A stretch of 64,000 nt of DNA, from NCBI RefSeq assembly GCF_009749385.1, contig NZ_WBIN01000004.1:1-64000 (forward strand), read 5' to 3'. Below the pieces are notes generated by a model. The model was not told where the DNA came from, did no database searches, and saw only the letters and a program-made list of their open reading frames with translations. Within the stretch, counting starts at the first letter, position 1. Each line of letters opens with the position of its first letter. Positions 8,279 to 18,856 of the stretch are shown in pieces. A program made the position numbers and the translations under genes. The stretch is from Agromyces allii. Lineage in GTDB: Bacteria > Actinomycetota > Actinomycetes > Actinomycetales > Microbacteriaceae.

Positions 8279-9015
8279 GGTGCGGTGATTTCTCTCGAGA
8301 CGTGCGGCAACGAGCGGAGGCCGCGCTCGAGGTGCCACTGGGTGTAGGCGGCGACGATGCCGCTGGCCTGGTTGCGGTCGCCCACGGCCGAGGCGTCGAC
8401 GAAGGCCCAGTCGCCGGCGAGGAGCGCGCCGAGCAGCGCGACCGTCGAGCGGGCGATGCGCGGGGTGCCGGGCGGCGCGCACTCCTCGTCGCAGACCACG
8501 CCGCCGAGCTGCACGACGACCGCCGTGTGCTCGCCCGGACGGCCGCAGCGCGAGCAGTCCTCGAAGCTCGGCGCCCAGCCCGCGAGCGCGAGTGCGCGCA
8601 GCAGGTACGAGTCGAGCGTGAGGGTCGCGCCGTGCTCGCCGCGCGCGAGCGACCGCAGCGCGCCGACGAGCAGCAGGTACTGCTGCAGCGAGCCCTCGGA
8701 CTCGGTCAGCTTGTCGGCGGCCTCGACCATGGCGCTGGCCGCCGTGTAGGCCTCGTAGTCGGCGCTGATCTCGGCGCCGTACGAGCCGAGCGACTCGGCC
8801 TGGGTCACGACGTCGAGCGTTCGGCCCTCGTAGAGCTGCAGGTCGGCGACCATGAACGGCTCGAGGCGGGCCCCGAACTTCGAACCGGTGCGCCGCACGC
8901 CCTTCGCGACCGCGCGGATCTTGCCGTGCCGCCTCGTGAGGAGCGTGACGATGCGGTCGGCCTCACCCAGCTTGTGGGTGCGCAGCACGACGGCTTCATC
9001 TCGGTAGACGGGCAC
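8275..9015 (-). CDS. recO: DNA repair protein RecO
   Basis: RecF-pathway mediator that loads RecA on SSB-coated single-stranded DNA. The 246-residue protein has the N-terminal OB fold ([51 protein letters not shown]) and the C-terminal zinc-binding helical domain with [10 protein letters not shown] and CDEEC. Length is typical. GTG 9015 gives the standard MPVYRDEAV start; a GAGAAT hexamer lies five bases upstream. First gene of a recO-uppS operon. Confidence 0.95.
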   Translation of the reverse strand: MPVYRDEAVVLRTHKLGEADRIVTLLTRRHGKIRAVAKGVRRTGSKFGARLEPFMVADLQLYEGRTLDVVTQAESLGSYGAEISADYEAYTAASAMVEAADKLTESEGSLQQYLLLVGALRSLARGEHGATLTLDSYLLRALALAGWAPSFEDCSRCGRPGEHTAVVVQLGGVVCDEECAPPGTPRIARSTVALLGALLAGDWAFVDASAVGDRNQASGIVAAYTQWHLERGLRSLPHVSREITAP

Positions 9016-9098
9016 CCTTCATTCTCCCACCCGCCGCCGACGGCACGGCGCACCGCGCGGATGGCGCGCATGCGGCATCCGTCTGGTTCACTTGCCTC

Positions 9099-9785
9099 GT
9101 GGAAACCCAGCAGTTCTTCATCCCCCTCTGGCTCGATCTCACGGCGGTCGGACTCGGCGGCGTGCAGGGCGCCCTGTTCGCGTCTGGGTTCCAGGGTCAG
9201 CGTCGGCTCGACCTGCTCGGTGTCGCCCTCGTCGGCATCGTCATGGGGTTCGGCGGCGGCATGATCCGCGACCTGCTGCTCAACGAGCCGCTGCGGGCGC
9301 TGCAGAGCAACTGGTACCTGATCGTCGCGATCGCGGCAGCGCTCCTCGGCATGCTCCTGGCCGGGCCGCTCACGAAGGTCAACGGCCTGATCGTCGGCCT
9401 CGACGCCATCGTCATCGGGATGTTCGGCGCGCTCGGCACCTCCAAGGCGCTCGCACTCGGGCTGCCGATCCTGCCCGCGGTGTTCGTCGGCGTGGCCGCA
9501 GCAGCCGGCGGCGGCGTGCTCCGCGACATGCTGATGGGCCTGCCCATCGCGATCATGCACGTCGGGTCGCTCTACGCGGTCGCCGCCGGAGCCGGATGCA
9601 TCGTGCTCGCCGCGCTCGACCTGTTCGGCGTGCCGCTCTTCGTGGGCGGCATCGTCTGCGTCGCCGTCACGGCCGTCATCCGCTGGCTCGCGGTGATCTT
9701 CGACGTCTCGTTGCCCGAGCAGCGCATGCTCTACCGGCGCAAGGTCGCGACCGAGACGGGCATGCTCCCCATCATCCGCAACTGA
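9099..9785 (+). CDS. TRIC-type trimeric cation channel family protein (YadS/UPF0126)
   Basis: 228-residue membrane protein made of two copies of the UPF0126 repeat, each with three hydrophobic segments. The first copy has DLTAVGLGGVQGALFASG and GFGGGMIRDLLL; the second has GLDAIVIGMFGALGTSKAL and AAGGGVLRDMLMG. The paired GGGxxRD motifs are diagnostic of this family, whose prokaryotic members form monovalent cation channels. GTG 9099 is the only reasonable start. It is a single-gene unit, followed by a shared terminator with the convergent leuA. Confidence 0.9.
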   Translation: METQQFFIPLWLDLTAVGLGGVQGALFASGFQGQRRLDLLGVALVGIVMGFGGGMIRDLLLNEPLRALQSNWYLIVAIAAALLGMLLAGPLTKVNGLIVGLDAIVIGMFGALGTSKALALGLPILPAVFVGVAAAAGGGVLRDMLMGLPIAIMHVGSLYAVAAGAGCIVLAALDLFGVPLFVGGIVCVAVTAVIRWLAVIFDVSLPEQRMLYRRKVATETGMLPIIRN

Positions 9786-9862
9786 CCGCGACGGCCCGCG
9801 GACCGACGCTTCCGCGATCGCGCACGGCCGGCCCCGAGCAGCGAACGGCGGCTGAGACGACG

Positions 9863-9894
9863 GATGCCGCGAGCCGGCGTCGGCTCGCGGCATC
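9863..9894. terminator. Bidirectional hairpin between the TRIC gene and leuA
   Basis: Perfect 14-base inverted repeat (arms 9863-9876 and 9881-9894) with loop GCGT. It lies between two convergent genes. There is no T-run, as is common for terminators in high-GC actinobacteria. The arms end in the GGATGCC-type motif. Confidence 0.75.
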
Positions 9895-9905
9895 AGTCGT
9901 TCGGA

Positions 9906-11747
<1,842 letters not shown>

Positions 11748-11763
<16 letters not shown>

Positions 11764-11792
11764 CAGCTAAGGAGAAGCAGGCCGTAAGACAC
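11748..11792 (-). CDS. leuL: Leucine leader peptide of leuA
   Basis: A 14-residue frame, VSYGLLLLSCRSES, with four consecutive Leu codons (CTG CTT CTC CTT). Two of them are CTT, a codon that is scarce in this GC-rich region. It lies 69 bases upstream of leuA on the same strand. Its GTG start is exactly six bases downstream of a TAGCCT -10 hexamer, so transcription should begin at the start codon and translation is leaderless. Leu-rich leader peptides before leuA are known in actinobacteria as sensors of charged leucyl-tRNA; assignment here rests on codon content, position and the overlapping hairpin. Confidence 0.75.
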
Positions 11793-11798
11793 GCACCA

Positions 11799-11804
11799 AG
11801 GCTA
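11799..11804 (-). promoter_or_regulatory. Leaderless promoter -10 of leuL-leuA
   Basis: TAGCCT on the minus strand, six bases before the GTG of the leader peptide. The spacing matches six other leaderless starts in this window. No strong -35 is evident. Confidence 0.6.
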
Positions 11805-11832
11805 ACACTGCCGCGAGCCGGCGCGCACGACC

Positions 11833-11870
11833 GTGCGGACGGATGCCTCCCCCGAGGCATCCGTCCGCAC
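11833..11870. terminator. Strong hairpin after the ABC exporter operon
   Basis: Perfect 17-base inverted repeat (11833-11849 and 11854-11870) with a CCCC loop. It lies 79 bases beyond the permease stop and before the leuA promoter, so it should isolate the two units. Its arms contain the GGATGCC/GGCATCC motif. Confidence 0.75.
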
Positions 11871-11948
11871 TCTTCCCCGCCTCCGCACCCCCGTGCGGAG
11901 GACGTCTCGACGCGGCGCCCACTCGCCGCGAAATCCGGCCCGTCGCGC

Positions 11949-13343
11949 TCAGTCGACCGCGAGCGCGACCACCGGCGACACGCGCGCCGCGCGGCGCATC
12001 GGGGCGACGGATGCCGCGAGCGTGAGGAGCGCGGCGGCGCCCACCACGATCGCGACGATCGGCCACGGGATCACCGGGGCGACGATGCCGGGGCCCGAAC
12101 CCACCGACCCGAGGATCGACTGCGCGCCGACCCATCCGTAGGCGATGCCGAGCACGAGGCCCGTGAGTGTCGCGGCGACCGTGAGCGCCGCGGCCTCGAC
12201 GAGCACCATCACGCGGATCTGGCGGCGGTCGAACCCGAGCGCGCGCAGCAGGCCGAGCTCGCGCGTGCGCTGCATGACGCTGATCGACAGGGTGTTGACG
12301 AGCCCGACGGCCGCGATCACGGCGCTGAACCCGATGAGCGTCGAGAACACGGCGACGGTGCCGTCGATGACCGGGCCGAGCGCGTCCTGGAGCTCGGGCT
12401 GGTCGTCGGTGGCGATGAGCAGCATGTGCCGGTAGGTCTCCATCGTGACCGCGAACGTCGTGACGAGCGTCACGCCGATCACGAGGCCGATCGTCATGCG
12501 CGAGGAGCGTTCGGGGTGCCGCACGGCGTTCTCGGCCGCGAGGCGTGCGGCGGGGCGGTCGCCGAAGAGCCGGCCGACCACGCGCAGCACGGGCGGCATG
12601 ACCCGGTGCGCTGCGAGCACGATGGCCGTGAACGAGAGGATGCCGCCGAGCAGGCCGATGAGCACGCCCTCGGGTCGCACGAGGCCCACGACGACGCCGA
12701 GCACGAGCAGCCCCGCGCCGAGCACCCCGAGGATCCACGCCGCGACGGCGCGGCCCCGGCGCGAGGAGACCTCGTCGAAGTCGGCCTCCGTCGCATTGCC
12801 GAGCGCCTGCGCCGGACGCACCGCGAGTACACGGCGCGAGCCGGTCCACGCCGCGAGCCACGTGGTGAGGGCGACCGCGACCATCGGCACGAGCAGCAGC
12901 GGATCGACGAGCGAGTACGTCACTCGCGGAATGCTGCCCTGCGCCATGCCGATCTCGGCGATGCCCCACGCGGCCGCCGACCCGACCAGGGCGCCGAGCA
13001 CCGCACCGGCGAGCCCCACGAGCAGCCCCTCGCGGGCGATCGCCGCGCGCTGCGCGCCCGCGCTCGAGCCGATCAGCCGCAGCAGAGCGATGAGCCGCGT
13101 GCGGCCGGCGACGACCGTCGCGACGGTGTTGCCGGTGACGACCGCGCTCACGTAGACCGCGATCGTGATGAACACGCCCGCGACGAGACCGAGCATGAGC
13201 TGCACCGTGCCGCTCTCCGCGAGGCCGTTCTCCGAGGTGATGACGGCGGTCAGGATGCCCGTGATCTGGAGCAGGGCCACGCCGAACGCCGCAGCGAGCG
13301 TGGCGACGAGCAGCGTCGGCAGCAGGTCCTTGAGGCGGGTCAC
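11949..13343 (-). CDS. FtsX-like ABC transporter permease
   Basis: Membrane subunit of a MacB/LolCDE-type exporter, 464 residues. Hydrophobic segments are seen at the N-terminus (LLPTLLVATLAAAFGVALLQI), around residues 50-70, 110-135 and 145-165, then ~205-250. A second FtsX-like unit follows at ~285-460, with VLVEAAALTVAATLTGLVLGIAYGWVG and a typical MQRTRELGLLRALGFDRRQI segment. The GTG start at 13343 overlaps the ATPase stop (GTGA). There is no large periplasmic domain of the BceB type. The substrate is unknown. The adjacent sensor kinase and response regulator suggest induction by envelope stress or an antimicrobial compound. Confidence 0.88.
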   Translation of the reverse strand: MTRLKDLLPTLLVATLAAAFGVALLQITGILTAVITSENGLAESGTVQLMLGLVAGVFITIAVYVSAVVTGNTVATVVAGRTRLIALLRLIGSSAGAQRAAIAREGLLVGLAGAVLGALVGSAAAWGIAEIGMAQGSIPRVTYSLVDPLLLVPMVAVALTTWLAAWTGSRRVLAVRPAQALGNATEADFDEVSSRRGRAVAAWILGVLGAGLLVLGVVVGLVRPEGVLIGLLGGILSFTAIVLAAHRVMPPVLRVVGRLFGDRPAARLAAENAVRHPERSSRMTIGLVIGVTLVTTFAVTMETYRHMLLIATDDQPELQDALGPVIDGTVAVFSTLIGFSAVIAAVGLVNTLSISVMQRTRELGLLRALGFDRRQIRVMVLVEAAALTVAATLTGLVLGIAYGWVGAQSILGSVGSGPGIVAPVIPWPIVAIVVGAAALLTLAASVAPMRRAARVSPVVALAVD

Positions 13344-14101
13344 GCGGCAGCCTCCATCGCGAGCATGTACGAGCTGATCTCCTCGGGCGTCGAGCGCGCG
13401 GTGTCGCGCACGATGCGGCCGTCGGCGAGGAACAGGATGCGGTCGGCGTGACTCGCCGCGACCGGGTCGTGGGTGACCATCGCGATCGACTGGCCCGTAC
13501 GTGACGACGCCGACGCGAGCAGCGACAGCACCTCCCGGCCCGTGCGCGAGTCGAGGTTGCCCGTCGGCTCGTCGGCGAACACGAGGTCGGGCCGCGTCGC
13601 GAGGGCGCGGGCGATCGCCACGCGCTGCTGCTGTCCGCCCGAGAGCTCGTGCGGGCGGTGCTTCACGCGCGGGGCGAGCCCCAGGGTGTCGAGCAGCTCG
13701 TCGATCCACGCCTGCTCGTCCTTCGAGGGGCGGCGACCGTCGAGCTCGAACGGCAGCAGCACGTTGGCGCGCACGTCGAGCGTCGGCACGAGGTTGAACG
13801 ACTGGAACACGAACCCGATGCGTCGGCGTCGCAGCACCGTGAGCTCGCCGTCGGGCAGGTCGGTGATGTCGGTGTCGCCGAGCCACACCCGGCCCGAGGT
13901 CGGCGAGTCGAGGCCGGCCATGATGTGCATGAGGGTCGACTTGCCGGAGCCCGACGGGCCCATGATCGCGGTGAACTCCCCACGACGCAGTCCGAGCGAG
14001 ACGTCGTCGAGGGCCGCGACCGCGCCGGGGCCGGTTCCGTACCGTTTGCCGAGGTTGGTGACGCGTGCGATGAGTCCGAGGTCTGAAGGATGGATCTGCA
14101 T
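13340..14101 (-). CDS. ABC transporter ATP-binding protein, MacB/LolD type
   Basis: 253-residue ATPase with all motifs intact: Walker A GPSGSGKST (~48-56), Q-loop FVFQSFNLVPTL, signature LSGGQQQRVAIARAL, Walker B LVFADEPTGNLDS and the H-loop VTHDP. The NLDS after Walker B and the FNLVPTL element place it with LolD/MacB-like transporters. ATG 14101 is preferred; TAGCGT lies seven bases upstream. Partner of the FtsX-like permease, which overlaps it by four bases. It follows the response regulator by 59 bases. Confidence 0.92.
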   Translation of the reverse strand: MQIHPSDLGLIARVTNLGKRYGTGPGAVAALDDVSLGLRRGEFTAIMGPSGSGKSTLMHIMAGLDSPTSGRVWLGDTDITDLPDGELTVLRRRRIGFVFQSFNLVPTLDVRANVLLPFELDGRRPSKDEQAWIDELLDTLGLAPRVKHRPHELSGGQQQRVAIARALATRPDLVFADEPTGNLDSRTGREVLSLLASASSRTGQSIAMVTHDPVAASHADRILFLADGRIVRDTARSTPEEISSYMLAMEAAA

Positions 14102-14108
14102 GCCTTCG

Positions 14109-14114
14109 ACGCTA
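14109..14114 (-). promoter_or_regulatory. Candidate -10 of the ABC exporter operon
   Basis: TAGCGT on the minus strand, seven bases before the ATG at 14101. It would give the exporter its own near-leaderless promoter, a possible target of the upstream response regulator. Confidence 0.45.
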
Positions 14115-14160
14115 CGGACGCCGGCCCGCACGGGTCATCGGGCCATGGGATGGCCCTGCG

Positions 14161-14844
14161 TCATCCTGCAGGATGATCCGACGTGCCGAGATCGTGCTCG
14201 TAGGCGAAGACGACGAGCTGCACACGGTCGCGCAGACCCAGCTTCGCCAGGATCCGGCTCACGTGCGTCTTGACGGTCGCCTCCGACAGGAACTCGGATG
14301 CCGCGATCTCGGAGTTCGAGAGGCCGCGGGCCGCGAAGCCGAAGATCTCGCGCTCGCGCGGCGTCAGCTCGGCCCACGAAGTCGGCGCCGGGCGGCGTCC
14401 GCTCCCGCGCGCGAGATGCGCGAACAGCTCGCGCGTCGCGCTCGCCGCGATGACCTGGTTGCCCTGGTGCACGGTGCGGATCGCCGCGAGCAGGAATTCG
14501 GGGTCGGCGTCCTTCAGCACGAATCCACTCGCCCCCGCGCGGATCGCCTTCGCCGCGTTCTCGTCGAGGTCGAACGTCGTGAGCACGAGGATGCGCGGTG
14601 CCCGCCGTCCGGCCCGTTCGGCCTCGGCGAGGATGCGCTCGGTCGCCTGGATGCCGTCGAGCTGCGGCATCCGTACGTCCATGAGCACGACGTCTGGTCG
14701 GGTCGTCGCCGCGAGGGCGACCCCGGCCGCGCCGTCGCCCGCCTCGCCGACGACCTCGAGGTCGGGCTGCGACTCGACGAGCATCCGCACGCCCGAACGG
14801 AACAGCGCCTGGTCGTCGACCAGCGCGACTCGGATGGCGTTCAT
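14161..14844 (-). CDS. NarL/FixJ-type response regulator
   Basis: 227-residue two-component regulator. The receiver domain (~4-125) has the acidic pair in VALVDDQALFRSG, the phosphoacceptor Asp in VVLMDVRMPQLDG (~55), the switch Thr in LVLTTFD and Lys in GFVLKDAD. The C-terminal LuxR-type HTH (~155-215) reads LTPREREIFGFAARGLSNSEIAASEFLSEATVKTHVSRILAKLGLRDRVQ. Start ATG 14844 overlaps the kinase stop (ATGA). The likely target is the adjoining ABC exporter. Confidence 0.93.
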   Translation of the reverse strand: MNAIRVALVDDQALFRSGVRMLVESQPDLEVVGEAGDGAAGVALAATTRPDVVLMDVRMPQLDGIQATERILAEAERAGRRAPRILVLTTFDLDENAAKAIRAGASGFVLKDADPEFLLAAIRTVHQGNQVIAASATRELFAHLARGSGRRPAPTSWAELTPREREIFGFAARGLSNSEIAASEFLSEATVKTHVSRILAKLGLRDRVQLVVFAYEHDLGTSDHPAG

Positions 14845-16055
14845 GCGGTGCTCCTCGGTTGCGCGGGAATGCTCGCGACGACGCGGAACACGCCGTCGCC
14901 GCCGGGCTCGGCGCTCAGCGTGCCGCCCACGAGCTGCGCACGCTCGCGCATGCCCGTGATGCCGTGCCTCGCGCCCGTCGGCCCGGTCGCCGTGGCACCG
15001 GTGGCCGTCGTGCCCGGCCCGCCCGCGGCATCCGCGAGGCGATTGGCGATCATGAGCGACACGCCGGTCGGCGTCCAGTCGAAGCGCACCTCGACGGGCG
15101 CGCCGGGGTCGCCGTGGCGCAGGGCGTTCGTGAGCGCCTCCTGCACGATGCGGTACACCGCGATCTGGTGGCCCGTGCCGAGTTCGCACGGCTCGCCCGT
15201 CTCGACGCGGCGCACGTCGAGTCCGGCTGCGACGACGCCCTCGATGAGCTCGCCGAGGTCGTCGAGCACGGGCTGCGGCGCGCCGCCCTCGCGATGCCGC
15301 AGTTCGGCGAGCAGCACCCGCACGTCGCCGAGCGCCCCCCGCGCGACGCCCGAGATCGTCTGGAGGGCCTCGGATGCCGCGTCGGGCCGGGTCTTCGCCG
15401 CGAAGCGCGCCCCGTCGGCCTGCGCGATCACGACCGCGAGCGAGTGCGCGACGACGTCGTGCATGTCGCGTGCGATGCGGTTGCGTTCCTGCTCGACCGT
15501 GTACCGGTACTCGACGAGCGCGCGCTCGCGGTTCGCGACCTCCTCGCGCCGCCGCACCTCGCGCCCCTCTCGAACGGACCTCGCCAGGAGGCCGGCCGTC
15601 CAGGCCAGCACGAGCAGCGCGAGCGAGGCGACGAGGATGAAGGCGGCGGCGATCAGGTTCTCGGGCGTGAGTCCGCTGGTGTCGCCGAAGATCGGCATGA
15701 GCACCTGCAGGTAGACCGTGGCGATCAGCGCGCCGACGCCCGCCGACACGAGCCCGAGCCACTTCACGAGCCGTCCGCCGTGCGCGGCCGTCGAGTAGAG
15801 CACGCCGAGCACCGCGAAGTCGTAGAACTGCAGGTCGCGGAGGGCGGCCATCTGCACGGTCGCCGCGCACCACGCGATGCCGAGCGACCATGCCGGAGCC
15901 AGGCGACGCACCGCGAGTGCCGAGACGAAGAGGGCCATGGCGACGAGGTCGGCCCAGTTGCCCATGAGCGCGAACGGCAGCGACATGAGGCCGAACACGC
16001 CCGCGAGGACGATGTCGGTCGTCAGCTTGGCGCGGCTGATGCGGTTCTCGGGCAC
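14841..16055 (-). CDS. Sensor histidine kinase (HisKA_3 type)
   Basis: 404-residue membrane sensor kinase. About four to five hydrophobic segments fill residues 10-165, with no extended extracellular loop, so it probably senses within or near the membrane. The dimerisation helix has RIARDMHDVVAHSLAVVIAQADGAR, with the phosphoacceptor His near residue 203. The HATPase_c domain follows, with IVQEALTNALRHG (N box) and a GITGMRERAQLVGGTL G box. GTG 16055 is preceded by TACGGT at exactly six bases, predicting a leaderless mRNA. It heads a kinase-regulator-ABC exporter cluster. Confidence 0.92.
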   Translation of the reverse strand: MPENRISRAKLTTDIVLAGVFGLMSLPFALMGNWADLVAMALFVSALAVRRLAPAWSLGIAWCAATVQMAALRDLQFYDFAVLGVLYSTAAHGGRLVKWLGLVSAGVGALIATVYLQVLMPIFGDTSGLTPENLIAAAFILVASLALLVLAWTAGLLARSVREGREVRRREEVANRERALVEYRYTVEQERNRIARDMHDVVAHSLAVVIAQADGARFAAKTRPDAASEALQTISGVARGALGDVRVLLAELRHREGGAPQPVLDDLGELIEGVVAAGLDVRRVETGEPCELGTGHQIAVYRIVQEALTNALRHGDPGAPVEVRFDWTPTGVSLMIANRLADAAGGPGTTATGATATGPTGARHGITGMRERAQLVGGTLSAEPGGDGVFRVVASIPAQPRSTA

Positions 16056-16061
16056 CGATCC

Positions 16062-16067
16062 ACCGTA
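16062..16067 (-). promoter_or_regulatory. Leaderless promoter -10 of the sensor kinase gene
   Basis: TACGGT on the minus strand, six bases before the GTG at 16055. The rest of the 134-base gap up to era shows no further feature I can support. Confidence 0.55.
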
Positions 16068-16189
16068 CGCGCTGCGTGCACCGGATGCCGCGTCAGCCGA
16101 CGCGAATCATCCTCGAGTCGTACGGGCCGGCCGCCGGCCGACACATCCGACGCCCCACACGGTCGGACGCTCGAGTCGCCCGGCGCGGT

Positions 16190-17083
16190 TCAGAACCCGA
16201 GGCGGCCGAGGAGCTTCGGATCGCGCTGCCAGTCCTTCGCGACCTTGATGTGCAGCGCGAGGTAGACCTTGCGCCCGAGCAGGCCCTCGATCTGGGCACG
16301 GGCCGTGGCGCCGACCTCGCGCAGACGCGAACCGCCCTTGCCGATGATGATGCCCTTCTGGCTGTCGCGCTCGACGTAGAGGTTCGCGTAGATCTCGAGC
16401 AGGTCCTTGTCCTCACGCTCGACCATGTCCTCGACGACGACGGCGATCGAGTGCGGCAGCTCATCGGTCACGCCCTCGAGCGCGGCCTCGCGGATGAACT
16501 CCGCGATGCGCTCCGAGGTGTCCTCATCGGTGAGGATCTCGGCCGGGTAGAGCGGCTGGCTCGACGTCGGCAGCAGCGAGAGCAGTTCGTCGACGAGCAC
16601 GTCGAGCTGCTCGCCCCGCGGCGCCGAGACCGGGATGACGGCGTCCCACTCGCGCAGCTCGGACACCGCGAGCAGCTGCTCGGCGATCTTCGCCTTGCCC
16701 GCGGCATCGGTCTTCGTGACGATCGCGACCTTCTTCGCGCGCGGATACTGGTCGAGCTGCTCGTTGATGAACCGGTCGCCCGGACCGATCGGCTCGTTCG
16801 CCGGAACGCAGAACGCGATGACGTCCACGTCGCCGAGCGTGGACTGCACGAGCGAGTTGAGCCGCTCGCCGAGCAGCGTGCGCGGGCGGTGCAGTCCCGG
16901 CGTGTCGACGAGGATCAGCTGTCCGTTCTCGCGGTGCACGATGCCGCGGATCGCGCGACGCGTCGTCTGCGGCTTCGAGCTCGTGATCGCCACCTTCTCG
17001 CCGACGAGCGCGTTCGTGAGCGTCGACTTGCCGACGTTCGGGCGCCCCACGAACGAGACGAATCCTGCGCGGTACTCAGCCAC
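16190..17083 (-). CDS. era: GTPase Era
   Basis: Ribosome-associated GTPase needed for 16S rRNA maturation and 30S assembly. The 297-residue protein has G1 GRPNVGKST, G3 DTPG, G4 TKTD and a C-terminal KH RNA-binding domain (EIYANLYVERDSQKGIIIGKGGSRLREVG). GTG 17083 is chosen over the ATG at 17098: the upstream GGAAGGAAGA is an excellent ribosome-binding site for the GTG and would be inside the coding sequence of the longer form. The start overlaps the CNNM stop by eight bases. Last gene of the long hrcA operon. Confidence 0.96.
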   Translation of the reverse strand: MAEYRAGFVSFVGRPNVGKSTLTNALVGEKVAITSSKPQTTRRAIRGIVHRENGQLILVDTPGLHRPRTLLGERLNSLVQSTLGDVDVIAFCVPANEPIGPGDRFINEQLDQYPRAKKVAIVTKTDAAGKAKIAEQLLAVSELREWDAVIPVSAPRGEQLDVLVDELLSLLPTSSQPLYPAEILTDEDTSERIAEFIREAALEGVTDELPHSIAVVVEDMVEREDKDLLEIYANLYVERDSQKGIIIGKGGSRLREVGATARAQIEGLLGRKVYLALHIKVAKDWQRDPKLLGRLGF

Positions 17084-18392
17084 GGTTCTTCCTTCCATCG
17101 GCGTCTCCGGACTCGAACGCCAGTTGGGCGTCGATCAGGGACTGATCGCGTTCGACGAGGATCGTCGAGATGCGTTTTCTGCGGCCCTCGGTGCGCTCGG
17201 CCTTCAGCACGAGCCCGGAGACCACCGCCGTCTCGCCCGGCTGGGCGAGGCGGCCGAGTTCCTTCGCGAGCAGGCCGCCCGCGGAGTCGACGTCCTCGTC
17301 GTCGAGCTCGAGGCCGAACAGCTCGCCGAGCTCGTCGATGGGCAGGCGCGCGTTCACGCGGAACCGGCCCGGCTCGAGCTCCTCGATCTGCGCGGCCTCG
17401 CGGTCGTACTCGTCGGAGATGTCGCCCACCAGCTCTTCGATCACGTCTTCGAGGGTGACCAGGCCCGCGATGCCACCGTACTCGTCGACGACCATCGCGA
17501 GGTGGTTCGACTCGAGCTGCATCTGCCGCAGCAGCGCGTCGGCCTTCATCGAGTCGGGAACGAACACGGCCGGGCGTGCGAGCTCGCCGACGGTGAGGTC
17601 GGCGGCATCGAGCGGACGCTCGAATCCGAGCCGCGCGAGGTCGCGCAGGTACAGGATGCCGGCGACGTCGTCGGCGTCCTGCTCGATCACGGGGATGCGC
17701 GAGTAGCCGGCGTTCAGGAACAGGGCCATCGCCTGCGGCAGATGCGCCGTCGACTCGATCGTGACCATGTCGGTGCGCGGCACCATGACCTCGCGTGCGA
17801 CCGTGTCGTTGAACTCGAAGATCGAGTGGATGAGCTCGCGGTCGCCCTCTTCGAGCACCTCGAGCTCGGTCGCCTCGTCGACCATGCTGAGCAGCTGCTC
17901 CTCGCTCGACACGCCCGCGAAGCGGATGCGTCCGGGCGTCACCCGGTTGCCGAGGCCGACGAGGGCGTTCGCGAGCGGCCCGAGCAGCACGCGCAGGAAG
18001 TGCACGACCGGGGCGGTCAACCGCAGCACGACGGGCGCGTGCGCACGGCCGACGCTGCGCGGACTCGCGCCCACGAGCACGAACGAGACGGCCGTCATGA
18101 TGAGCGCCGACCAGAGCAGCACCCACCACACGTTGTCGAGGAACGACACGAACGCGAGCGTGACGAGCACGGCCGCCGTGGTTTCGGCGATGATGCGCAC
18201 GAAGTTGACGGCGTTGACGTGCGCACCCGTGTCATCGGCGATGGCCAGCAGCGAACGACGTGAACGGGAGCCGAACGCGAGCTCGGTGACATCCGCCCGA
18301 CTGGTGGCGCCGAGGGCTGCGTCGACGGCCGCCATGAGACCGCCGAACGCGACGAGCACGAATGCCGACGCGAGGAAGAGCCAGGCCTGCAT
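17076..18392 (-). CDS. CNNM/CorC-type hemolysin-family transporter protein
   Basis: 438-residue membrane protein of the UPF0053/CNNM group, linked in other bacteria to Mg2+ or Co2+ export. An N-terminal DUF21 membrane domain has segments at ~3-25, 70-90, 95-115 and near 130. Two CBS domains follow (AREVMVPRTDMVTIE..., then ADLTVGELARPAVFVPDSM...DEYGGIAGLVTLEDVIEELVGDI), then a C-terminal CorC_HlyC domain (~340-420). ATG 18392 lies two bases after the ybeY stop. The ybeY-CNNM-era order is widely conserved in actinobacteria. Confidence 0.92.
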   Translation of the reverse strand: MQAWLFLASAFVLVAFGGLMAAVDAALGATSRADVTELAFGSRSRRSLLAIADDTGAHVNAVNFVRIIAETTAAVLVTLAFVSFLDNVWWVLLWSALIMTAVSFVLVGASPRSVGRAHAPVVLRLTAPVVHFLRVLLGPLANALVGLGNRVTPGRIRFAGVSSEEQLLSMVDEATELEVLEEGDRELIHSIFEFNDTVAREVMVPRTDMVTIESTAHLPQAMALFLNAGYSRIPVIEQDADDVAGILYLRDLARLGFERPLDAADLTVGELARPAVFVPDSMKADALLRQMQLESNHLAMVVDEYGGIAGLVTLEDVIEELVGDISDEYDREAAQIEELEPGRFRVNARLPIDELGELFGLELDDEDVDSAGGLLAKELGRLAQPGETAVVSGLVLKAERTEGRRKRISTILVERDQSLIDAQLAFESGDADGRKNRG

Positions 18393-18394
18393 GG

Positions 18395-18856
18395 TCAGCG
18401 ACGACGCTCCTGCATCGTGAAGCCGACGAGGAGGTCGCGCTGCAGCCCGAACATCTCCTTCTCGTCTTCGGGTTCGGCGTGGTCGAAGCCGAGCAGGTGC
18501 AGCATGCCGTGCGTGGTGAGCAGGAGCAGTTCGTCGATGAGCGGATGCCCCGCGGTGCGCGCCTGCGCCTCTGCGACCTGCGGGCACAGCACGACGTCGC
18601 CGAGGAGTCCGGGCGGCGCGGGGTTGTCTTCGCTGCCCGGTCGGAGCTCGTCCATGGGGAAGCTCAGCACGTCGGTGGGGCCGGGCTCGTCCATCCACTG
18701 CACGTGGAGCTGCTCCATGGCCCCCTCGTCGACGAGCACGATCGCGAGCTCGGCGTCGGCGTGCACGTGCAGCGCGTCGAGCACGTAGACCGCGAGGCGC
18801 TGCAGCACCTCCTCGTCGATCTCGACGGCGGATTCGTTGTTGACCTCGATGCTCAC
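18395..18856 (-). CDS. ybeY: Endoribonuclease YbeY
   Basis: Metal-dependent endoribonuclease in 16S rRNA 3'-end processing and ribosome quality control. The 153-residue protein carries the zinc-binding signature THGMLHLLGFDH (H-x3-H-x5-H, residues ~115-126) and PTDVLSFPMDE upstream, both diagnostic. Start ATG 18856 overlaps the phoH stop by four bases; CNNM follows after two bases. Confidence 0.96.
   Translation of the reverse strand: MSIEVNNESAVEIDEEVLQRLAVYVLDALHVHADAELAIVLVDEGAMEQLHVQWMDEPGPTDVLSFPMDELRPGSEDNPAPPGLLGDVVLCPQVAEAQARTAGHPLIDELLLLTTHGMLHLLGFDHAEPEDEKEMFGLQRDLLVGFTMQERRR

Noticed and set aside
17084..17098. ATG at 17098 as the era start
   Set aside because: The bases after it form the ribosome-binding site GGAAGGAAGA for the GTG at 17083, which gives the usual Era N-terminus.
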